Origin: B10-G9 sp963712165
Lineage (GTDB): Bacteria > Chloroflexota > Anaerolineae > Anaerolineales > UBA11858
DNA length: 64,000 bases
Reading direction: 5' to 3'
Assembly: GCA_963712165.1 (NCBI GenBank)
Contig: CAVQGY010000002.1
Coordinates: 1,116,001 to 1,180,000, forward strand
Shown: piece by piece, positions 57,705 to 64,000 of the stretch
How positions within the stretch are numbered: position 1 is the first letter of the stretch
Layout: each line of letters opens with the position of its first letter
Made by a program: the position numbers and the translations under genes
Notes under the pieces: model-generated
Told to the model about the DNA's origin: nothing
Databases searched by the model: none
The model's input: only the letters and a program-made list of their open reading frames with translations

Positions 57705-58373
57705 ATGGCGAACGAACTATTACAGACGCCAGAAACAATTGAGGACTTAGAACCTAAGATGAAGGTTGCGGGAAAGGTTTTGAAAACTTCCCTGGCAGGT
57801 GCGATTGTTGATGTCGGTGTCGGTATTCCAGGTGTTATCCATATTTCTAAGATTTCCAAGGAATCTGTGAGCCGGGTTGCGGATGTGCTCAAGGAAGGTC
57901 AGGAAATCGAGGTCTGGATTCAGCTCGCTGATCCAGAAAAGAAAAAGATTGAATTGACCATGCTTGAACCATTGGGGATGGATTGGCGGGAGATTAAGCC
58001 CGATATGGAGTTGGTTGGAACGGTTACCCGGATTGAAAAATACGGGGTATTTGTGGATATTCAGGCAGAGCGGCCCGGATTGGTCCATATCAGCGAGATG
58101 GCACATGGTTATGTGCGAACACCAACTGATATTGTTCAAAAAGGGGAAGAAATCAACGTCAAGGTGCTCAAAGTCAATCGCCGAAAGAAGCAGATCAAGC
58201 TGAGCATGAAAGCCCTTGAGGAACCGCCCATTAATGAATATACCATTGATGTGGAAGAGGAAGAGAAGCGAGAAGCAACTCCCACCGCATTTGAGGCAGC
58301 CATCCGAAAAGCCATGAATGCCAAAGGCGGGGATACTGAACTGGCGGACCTGTTCTCTGAGCTGGAAAATTGA
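57705..58373 (+). CDS. S1-domain RNA-binding protein (two S1 repeats)
   Basis: 222 residues, much shorter than ribosomal S1 (usually four to six repeats). S1 repeat 1 at about 18-88 (GKVLKTSLAGAIVDVGVGIPGVIHISKIS), repeat 2 at about 100-172 (GTVTRIEKYGVFVDIQAERPGLVHISEMAHGYV), acidic C-terminal tail. The perfect promoter and the strong terminator suggest high expression. It may serve as the S1-like protein on the ribosome or as an RNA chaperone. GGAGAG precedes the ATG. Confidence 0.85.
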   Translation: MANELLQTPETIEDLEPKMKVAGKVLKTSLAGAIVDVGVGIPGVIHISKISKESVSRVADVLKEGQEIEVWIQLADPEKKKIELTMLEPLGMDWREIKPDMELVGTVTRIEKYGVFVDIQAERPGLVHISEMAHGYVRTPTDIVQKGEEINVKVLKVNRRKKQIKLSMKALEEPPINEYTIDVEEEEKREATPTAFEAAIRKAMNAKGGDTELADLFSELEN

Positions 58374-58398
58374 TCTAAAAAACACCGAGTGGTAATCA

Positions 58399-58431
58399 GG
58401 GCTGCTGTAATTCACAGCAGCCTTTTTTTTA
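58399..58431 (+). terminator. Intrinsic terminator of the S1 gene
   Basis: GGCTGCTGT / ACAGCAGCC stem with 5-nt loop, then T8. Confidence 0.95.
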
Positions 58432-58492
58432 TTTTCACTAGCATCTGATGCTCCCCCAGCGCCAGTGGGACGTATCTTGCCATCCGGGAAAC

Positions 58493-58560
58493 GAGAATAT
58501 TCTTAATATTCTCATTTAAAATTCTGGTTCTTCCCCATCTTAAAGCGGTGTTGATATAAT
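58493..58560 (+). promoter_or_regulatory. Palindrome and -10 upstream of the formate dehydrogenase operon
   Basis: GAGAATATT-CTT-AATATTCTC (58493-58513) is a perfect 9-bp inverted repeat. A TATAAT follows at 58555-58560, 78 nt before the first ATG. The palindrome has no U-tract and sits at about -55 relative to the likely start, the usual place for an activator. It does not match the Rex or Fnr consensus. Confidence 0.45.
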
Positions 58561-58638
58561 CTGTGACAAGCAGCTTATTCATAGAGGACAGACAGCTTTT
58601 TCTCTTGGTATTCTCAACCTGAAGGATAAGGAGTTCCT

Positions 58639-60369
58639 ATGGGATATGATCCGCCTATATCATCCCAATTAAGACTTTTCTTAGATCTGAATGCTGGCTG
58701 TGGACGGGAAATGTTGTTGCCGGCACTATTGGAAACCCAGAAAGCTCATGATTATATCCCGCGCAGCTCTGCTGAGTATATCGGCGCTGAATTGAAAGTG
58801 CCCTTGGCTGATATATATGGAGTGATCGAATTCTATTCGATGCTGTCTAGTGAACCCCGAGCTGAAACGAATATCCGGATCTGCACTACCCCTTCATGTG
58901 CTTCTCAGGGCAGCGGCCAACTGGTTGCCCAAGTGTGCCAGCATCTGGGTGTGGATATTGGGGAAGCCACTGTAGATGGCCGCTACATTGTTGAAGAGGT
59001 GGAATGCTTGGGATTGTGTGACCATGCCCCTGGGGTTCTGGTAGGTAAGGATATGGTGGGAGAAGCCACCCTTGAGAAGATCTTCCAACCGGAAGGTCAT
59101 CCGCGCAGCACTATTTATGGCGATCCGCGGTGGTTGACCAGTCGATCAGGTGTGATTGATCCGGTCAGTACTCAGGAATTCCAGGAAATGGATGGATTCA
59201 ATGGGCTGCGGGCTGCTCTGGCTCTTTCACCTGAAAAGGTCATTGATGAGGTGATCCACTCAGGATTAACTGGCCGGGGTGGCGCCGGGTTCCCAACTGG
59301 ATTGAAATGGCAGAGCTGCGCTGAAGTGGACCGCTACCCCAAATACCTGGTATGCAATGAGGATGAGTCTGAGCCCGGTACCTTCAAAGACCGGGCCCTG
59401 ATAGAAGGAGACCCATTTACGATCATTGAAGGCATGCTCATCGCAGCCTACGCTGTGGGAGCTGAAAAAGGATATCTTTATATTCGGGGGGAATATACCA
59501 AATCACACCAGATCCTGCGCGAGGCTCTGCGGACCGCAGTTGTCGAGGGATTCCTCGGGGAGAATATCCTGGGAAGCGGTTTTTCTTTCGATATTGAGCT
59601 TCGCAGTGGTGCGGGAGCTTATATCTGCGGTGAAGAGACAGCACTTTTTGAATCCATTGAGGGCAAGCGAGGCTATCCGCGGATCAAGCCTCCTTACCCA
59701 ACCACACACGGTTTATTCAATCAGCCTACTGTGATCAATAATGTTGAAACCCTGGCAAATGTCTCCCTGATCTTGAGGATCGGCGCTGATCGCTACAAGG
59801 AAATAGGTTCGGAGGATTCCCCAGGCCCTCGATTATTCAGCCTCTCTGGTGATATCACCCAACCTGGTATCTATGAAATCAGCCAACCCATAACCCTGCG
59901 GCAGCTGATCTATGACTTTGCCGGCGGTATTCGGGATGGGAAAGAGATCAAAGCTGTCCTGTTGGGGGGGGCTGCAGGCCAGTTTGTCGGACCGGATGGA
60001 TTAGATGTTCTGCTGACTACCAGCGGAGTACGAGAAAAGGGGCTTTCTCTGGGATCCGGGGCTGTGGTGGTCTTTGATGAAGAAGTAGATTTGAGATTTG
60101 TTTTCCATGGTCTTGGACACTTTTTTGCCCATGAAAGTTGTGGAAAATGTTACCCCTGCCAATTGGGTACTCAGCGCCAGGCGGAGATCCTGGACAGGGT
60201 CACTCGTGACCAGGCGCTGCCTGGTGACCTGGAAAGACTGCAGGATATCGGCGCAACGATGGCCGATACTTCACTTTGCGGCTTGGGTCAGACAGCGGGT
60301 TCAGCGGTGTTAAGTGCAGCGGTGCTCTGGCCTGAGCTTTTTATTTCTCCGGGAGGCAGTGATGCGTAA
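58639..60369 (+). CDS. NAD-linked formate dehydrogenase, NuoE-NuoF fusion subunit
   Basis: 576 residues. The N-terminal part (1-155) is NuoE-like, with a 2Fe-2S site C-x4-C (CTTPSC) and C-x3-C (CLGLC). The rest is NuoF-like: FMN/NADH binding GRGGAGFPTGLKWQ, the GSGAYICGEETALFESIEGKR region, and the 4Fe-4S motif SCGKCYPCQLGT. It transfers electrons from the catalytic subunit to NAD+ (or back). AAGGAG precedes the ATG. First of three overlapping genes. The fusion of E and F is seen in some FDH and hydrogenase complexes. Confidence 0.92.
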   Translation: MGYDPPISSQLRLFLDLNAGCGREMLLPALLETQKAHDYIPRSSAEYIGAELKVPLADIYGVIEFYSMLSSEPRAETNIRICTTPSCASQGSGQLVAQVCQHLGVDIGEATVDGRYIVEEVECLGLCDHAPGVLVGKDMVGEATLEKIFQPEGHPRSTIYGDPRWLTSRSGVIDPVSTQEFQEMDGFNGLRAALALSPEKVIDEVIHSGLTGRGGAGFPTGLKWQSCAEVDRYPKYLVCNEDESEPGTFKDRALIEGDPFTIIEGMLIAAYAVGAEKGYLYIRGEYTKSHQILREALRTAVVEGFLGENILGSGFSFDIELRSGAGAYICGEETALFESIEGKRGYPRIKPPYPTTHGLFNQPTVINNVETLANVSLILRIGADRYKEIGSEDSPGPRLFSLSGDITQPGIYEISQPITLRQLIYDFAGGIRDGKEIKAVLLGGAAGQFVGPDGLDVLLTTSGVREKGLSLGSGAVVVFDEEVDLRFVFHGLGHFFAHESCGKCYPCQLGTQRQAEILDRVTRDQALPGDLERLQDIGATMADTSLCGLGQTAGSAVLSAAVLWPELFISPGGSDA

Positions 60370-61072
60370 AGGGGATTTGATTTCCTTGTCCATTGACGGT
60401 AAAAAGGCCAGGGTCGAACCGGGTATGACTATTCTGGAAGCAGCCCGCTCAGTAGGGATTCATATCCCTTTTATCTGCTTGCATGATGTCACCACAGCGG
60501 AAGGTATCTGCCGCCAGTGTGTCGTGGAGGTGGATGGCTGGGGGCGCCTTGCTCCAGCCTGTATCACCCCGGCGGCGGAAGGTCTTGTGGTTCAAACCGC
60601 TAGCGAACGGGTGGTTCGGGCTCGGAGGACCATCCTCGAGATGTTAAATGCCAGTGTGGATATTTCCCGTTCTCCTGAATTAATGGGACAGATGGAATTA
60701 TATGGAGCGGATCCGGAGAGGTTCCCGGGGTCAAAAAAGAGGGAGAAAGATATCCTGGATGATAATCCATTTTATATCAGGGATTATTCCCAGTGTATCC
60801 TCTGCTGGCGCTGCGTCCAAGCTTGTGCGGACGATATGCAGTATAGCTATGCTCTGGCTCTGGGCGGTCGCGGCCATGATAGTCAGATCATTACTTTTTA
60901 TGAATTGCCTTTGCCGGAAACTACCTGCGTATTCTGCGGCAATTGTATAGCGGTCTGTCCTACGAAAGCCCTGCAGGATAAAACTGAATACCTGGTGGAG
61001 AAGGGTTTCCAGCATCATGAGATCCGAGCCCGCCGCAGGCAGGAACGTCAGGGAAGAAGGAGCAAATCATGA
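60362..61072 (+). CDS. Formate dehydrogenase iron-sulfur subunit
   Basis: 236 residues from the ATG at 60362 (GGGAGG upstream), overlapping the previous gene by 8 nt. 2Fe-2S ferredoxin fold with C-x11-C-x2-C (ICLHDVTTAEGICRQC) and a further Cys in LAPACITPA, then two 4Fe-4S motifs: CILCWRCVQAC and CVFCGNCIAVCP. It bridges electrons between the molybdopterin subunit and the NuoEF subunit, like the N-terminal part of NuoG or HydA. A separate polypeptide here rather than fused to FdhA. Confidence 0.9.
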   Translation: MRKGDLISLSIDGKKARVEPGMTILEAARSVGIHIPFICLHDVTTAEGICRQCVVEVDGWGRLAPACITPAAEGLVVQTASERVVRARRTILEMLNASVDISRSPELMGQMELYGADPERFPGSKKREKDILDDNPFYIRDYSQCILCWRCVQACADDMQYSYALALGGRGHDSQIITFYELPLPETTCVFCGNCIAVCPTKALQDKTEYLVEKGFQHHEIRARRRQERQGRRSKS

Positions 61073-63177
61073 GGGAAGCCATACGTTCCGTGCGCAGTAC
61101 ATGTCCTTATTGCGGTGTAGGCTGCCAGGTGGACCTAAAGATCAGAGCAGGCCATATCATCCGGACGGATGCTCCTTTTAACGTCGCTCCCAATTACGGC
61201 CGGCTGTGTACAAAAGGACGGTTCGGGATGGATTTCGTCCATCATCCCTCCCGCCTGACATATCCAATGATCCGCAAGGATTTGGGCAAGCTCCCCCGGG
61301 TGCCGGTGGGATTAAATGGTTTCCGAAGGGCTAGCTGGGATGAAGCCCTCGATCTTGCAGCCAATAAGCTGGCTGGGATCATTCAGGAATATGGGGGGAG
61401 TGGTATGGGCACTTTTTGTTCTGCCAAAGCGACCAATGAGGATAATTACCTCTTTCAGAAATTTGTGCGGGCAGTGTTGCGAACAAATAATATCGATCAC
61501 TGCTCACGGCTCTGCCACGCTGCTTCCGTGGCGGGATTACAAATTGCCTTGGGTTCCTCTGCCATGTCGAACTCGATTGCTGAAATGAAAGACCTGGAAG
61601 TGCTGCTTATCACCGGATCCAACACCAGCGAAACCCATCCTGTGATTTCCACTTTTATGAGGGAAGCAGTGGTCAAGAACGGGGCTAAACTGATCGTGAT
61701 CGATCCCCGCGTGATTGAAATGGCCCAGTTCGCAGATTATTATCTGCAGCTGAATCCGGGTACAGATGTGGTCCTCTTCCAGGCCTTGGCCCATGTCATT
61801 GTCAAGGAAGGAATGATGGATCAGGATTTTCTGGATGCCCGGGTGGAGGGTTTAGATGAATATCTTCCCTCTCTGGAGACCTACACCCCGGAATATGCAG
61901 AGGATGTCTGCGGTGTGCCGGCGGATCTGATCCGGGATGCGGCCCGGCTCTACGGGGGCGCGAATGCAGCTGCAATTTATTGGGGGATGGGGATCAGTCA
62001 GAGTACCCACGGCACGGATAATGCCATCTCCCTGGCCAATCTAGCCTTGCTGACAGGGAATATCGGCCGCCCTGGAACTGGTTTGAACCCTCTGCGAGGG
62101 CAGAATAATGTCCAGGGTTGCTCGGATTCGGGAGGTCTGCCCGATTCCTTCCCGGGATACCAGCCAGTATCAGATCCTGTTCTCAGGGAGAAGTTTGAGA
62201 AGTATTGGGGAGTATCCCTCAACCCGGAACCCGGACTCACAACCATGGAAATGGTAGACGCTGCTGAAAGCGGATTGATCAAAGGCTATTATGTGATGGG
62301 AGAGAATCCCATGATGAGCGAGCCGGATCTCTTGCATGCCCGACATGTAATGGAAAACCTGGAATTCATCCTTTACCAGGATATCTTCATGAACGAAACT
62401 GGCGAATATGCCGATGTGATCTTGCCAGCGGTTAGTTTTGCTGAAAAGGATGGCACATTTACCAATAGTGATCGGCGTGTCCAGCTGGTGCGCCCAGCCA
62501 TTCAACCACCGGGGGAAGCCAGGCCGGACTGGGAGATCATCCAGGATCTGGCCAGAAGGGTTCAAAAGACCCTGGGTGTAACCAGTTCAGCAGGATTCCG
62601 ATTTGATCACCCATCTGATATTTGGCAGGAAATGGCAGATCTGACTCCACCATTCCAGGGTATCAGCCATAAAAGAGTTGAAAAAGAGAACGGTGTACAT
62701 TGGCCCTGTCCAACAGAGGATCATCCAGGGACACCCTATCTTTTTGGGGAAACCTTCCCGCGGGGGAAAGGCAAGCTGACACCTCTGGCCTACCGTCCAT
62801 CCCTGGAGCTACCGGATGAGGATTATCCCTTGATCCTCTCTACTGGTAGAGTCCTTTATCACTGGCACGGTGGAACATTGACCCGGCGCTCCAAACTGGA
62901 TGATATCTATCCTGAAGCATTGTTAGAGATCCACCCCCAGGACGCAGATAAGTTAGAGTTATCTTCTGGAGATTGGGTCCGGGTTCGATCCCGAAGAGGA
63001 GAGATCGAAGCCAGGGCGCTGGTTACTGAGCGCTCCCCAATTGGCACTGTATTCCTTCCTTTTCATTTTGCGGAAGCGGCTGCCAATATCCTCACCATTG
63101 ATGCCCGTGACCCACAAGCCAAAATCCCGGATTATAAGGTCTGCGCGGTCAGTGTGGAATTAACATCAGCCCGATAA
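61069..63177 (+). CDS. fdhA: Formate dehydrogenase catalytic subunit (Cys form)
   Basis: 702 residues. Molybdopterin oxidoreductase. The 4Fe-4S binding site is CPYCGVGC (12-19) with the fourth Cys in GRLCTKGRFG. The metal ligand is C139 followed by H140 in HCSRLCHAASVAGL, at the place of Sec140-His141 in E. coli FdhF, so no selenocysteine is needed. Further motifs: GSNTSETHPV, MGISQSTHGTDN and the C-terminal dinucleotide-binding barrel (LILSTGRVLYHWHGGTLT). ATGA overlap with the subunit before. Together the three subunits oxidise formate (or reduce CO2) with NAD. Confidence 0.94.
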   Translation: MREAIRSVRSTCPYCGVGCQVDLKIRAGHIIRTDAPFNVAPNYGRLCTKGRFGMDFVHHPSRLTYPMIRKDLGKLPRVPVGLNGFRRASWDEALDLAANKLAGIIQEYGGSGMGTFCSAKATNEDNYLFQKFVRAVLRTNNIDHCSRLCHAASVAGLQIALGSSAMSNSIAEMKDLEVLLITGSNTSETHPVISTFMREAVVKNGAKLIVIDPRVIEMAQFADYYLQLNPGTDVVLFQALAHVIVKEGMMDQDFLDARVEGLDEYLPSLETYTPEYAEDVCGVPADLIRDAARLYGGANAAAIYWGMGISQSTHGTDNAISLANLALLTGNIGRPGTGLNPLRGQNNVQGCSDSGGLPDSFPGYQPVSDPVLREKFEKYWGVSLNPEPGLTTMEMVDAAESGLIKGYYVMGENPMMSEPDLLHARHVMENLEFILYQDIFMNETGEYADVILPAVSFAEKDGTFTNSDRRVQLVRPAIQPPGEARPDWEIIQDLARRVQKTLGVTSSAGFRFDHPSDIWQEMADLTPPFQGISHKRVEKENGVHWPCPTEDHPGTPYLFGETFPRGKGKLTPLAYRPSLELPDEDYPLILSTGRVLYHWHGGTLTRRSKLDDIYPEALLEIHPQDADKLELSSGDWVRVRSRRGEIEARALVTERSPIGTVFLPFHFAEAAANILTIDARDPQAKIPDYKVCAVSVELTSAR

Positions 63178-63259
63178 TATCCTGATTTTCTGCGATAATG
63201 ATATACAGAAAATTCATACCGGGAACCGCCGGTCCGTATTACCCTTTCCGGGAGAACAG

Positions 63260-64000
63260 ATGAAGACTCGGTTTGGTTCATTGCGGCTTCCCATCACTAT
63301 CGGTATACTCAGCGCCGCAACCCTGTTGTTTGAGACAGGGCTGATCCGCTATCTGGCGGTCGCCCAGTATTACCATTTTGCATTCCTGGTGATCAGCCTG
63401 GCACTGCTAGGATTTGGTGCCAGCGGAACACTATTGGCATTATTTCCCCGGATAAAAGACATTCCTCTTGAAAGGACACTCTCCTGGATCGGTGTGGGTT
63501 TGGCCATCAGTATCTGGGCAACCTATCTGGTTGTGAATTGGCTTCCTTTTGATTCCTATAGCATTGTCTGGGAGCGGCGGCAGCTGCTATTCTTTTTGAT
63601 CTATTATTTCTCTATTTCGCTGCCCTTCCTGGTGAGTGGCTTGGGGCTTGGCACCGCACTGGCGGTTGTTGAAAAAGGGGGCCATAGAATCTATGCGGCG
63701 AATCTGGTTGGATCGGGATTGGGAGTGCTCCTGGCCCCGTTGATCATGGAGCTTTCTGGCGTGGTAGGCCTGTTTATCATATGTACACTGGTTTGTCTTG
63801 GGTCCTGGATGTTCCTGAATAGCGAGACTCACGCTCAAAAACTCCGCTGGTCTACGGGGGCGCTGATCCTGATTGGATTGCTGGGCTGGGCAATCCTTTT
63901 TGGTAAAAACTCCCAGGGAGGTTCCCCCCTCGGTTTTAATATCTCCCCCTATAAAGGATTATCATATGCCCGCCAATATCCTGGTTCAGAAATCATCTTT
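63260..64000 (+). CDS. Spermidine-synthase-like membrane protein, C-terminus outside window
   Basis: 247 codons visible, open at the edge. Starts after GGGAGAAC. At least six TM helices are visible (LSAATLLFETGLIRYL; FAFLVISLALLGFGASGTLLAL; and others), as in the membrane-bound aminopropyltransferase-like proteins. The last visible part, ISPYKGLSYARQYPGSE, matches the beginning of their soluble methyltransferase-fold domain, so the catalytic part is missing here. No polyamine genes adjoin. The name is by family, not proven activity. Confidence 0.7.
   Translation, partial: MKTRFGSLRLPITIGILSAATLLFETGLIRYLAVAQYYHFAFLVISLALLGFGASGTLLALFPRIKDIPLERTLSWIGVGLAISIWATYLVVNWLPFDSYSIVWERRQLLFFLIYYFSISLPFLVSGLGLGTALAVVEKGGHRIYAANLVGSGLGVLLAPLIMELSGVVGLFIICTLVCLGSWMFLNSETHAQKLRWSTGALILIGLLGWAILFGKNSQGGSPLGFNISPYKGLSYARQYPGSEIIF

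Noticed and set aside
61069..63177. Selenocysteine in formate dehydrogenase
   Set aside because: The ligand position before His140 is a normal Cys codon and there is no in-frame TGA.

Overview
The window looks like chromosomal DNA of an anaerobic Anaerolineae-type Chloroflexota. The reasons are an estimated GC near 50-53 %, many single-gene lipoproteins and LysM/Ig-like exported proteins with Thr/Pro-rich linkers (TPTP, PPPEP), no outer-membrane or LPS genes, a mevalonate-pathway decarboxylase, and an NAD-linked formate dehydrogenase with Cys instead of Sec. Taxonomy is inferred from gene style, not from a marker tree. Genes are dense, on both strands, and mostly in one- to four-gene units.

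Layout. 1-1046 (minus): a four-TM protein and a lytic transglycosylase (cut by the window edge) behind a promoter with twin GAAC-N4-GTTC operators. 1188-3449: HIT hydrolase, thiolase, GNAT. 3551-3938 (minus): two tiny paralogous genes. 4170-8018: gatB, a LysM protein, a repeat field copying the 3' end of galE, and galE. 8290-10785: hydrolase and lipoproteins. 10995-16999 (minus): glycosyltransferase 2 fusion, SbcD-like nuclease, C39-like peptidase, FtsK. 17218-25107: RNase Z, lipoproteins, SRPBCC protein, ClC transporter with a long structured leader, FGE-fold lipoprotein, methyltransferase. 25268-26198: membrane protein plus winged-helix regulator (module A). 26277-27834: a hydrolase-fold lipoprotein without catalytic Ser or His, lying between tRNA-Val and a degraded copy of the tRNA 3' end plus terminator. 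27910-28462: CsoR/CstR-type regulator and FmdB zinc ribbon behind a G-tract operator. 28544-33251: hydrolase, PEBP lipoprotein, cyclase, epimerase, TIM-barrel-like protein. 33308-34960: ftsZ and two small genes. 35024-35922 (minus): module B, a paralogue of module A. 36182-41658: a run with mevalonate (di)phosphate decarboxylase, site-2 protease, HEAT-repeat protein, gluzincin and acylphosphatase. 41655-47718: radC, zinc-ribbon membrane protein, eno, pyrG, roadblock protein, lipoprotein. 48190-52735: CDP-alcohol phosphotransferase, YkgJ protein, MFS transporter, GH31 glycosidase. 52966-58373: Ig-like membrane protein, pth, mfd, S1 protein. 58639-63177: three-subunit NAD-dependent formate dehydrogenase. 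The window ends in a spermidine-synthase-like membrane protein.

The least-described content is regulatory and modular: modules A and B share a protein pair and an AAACnnGTTT operator; the SOS-like promoter drives a cell-envelope pair; a CsoR-type operon has a TACT-G7-AGTA operator; and many 3' ends carry long, tight hairpins of unrelated sequence but similar apex and mostly no U-tract.
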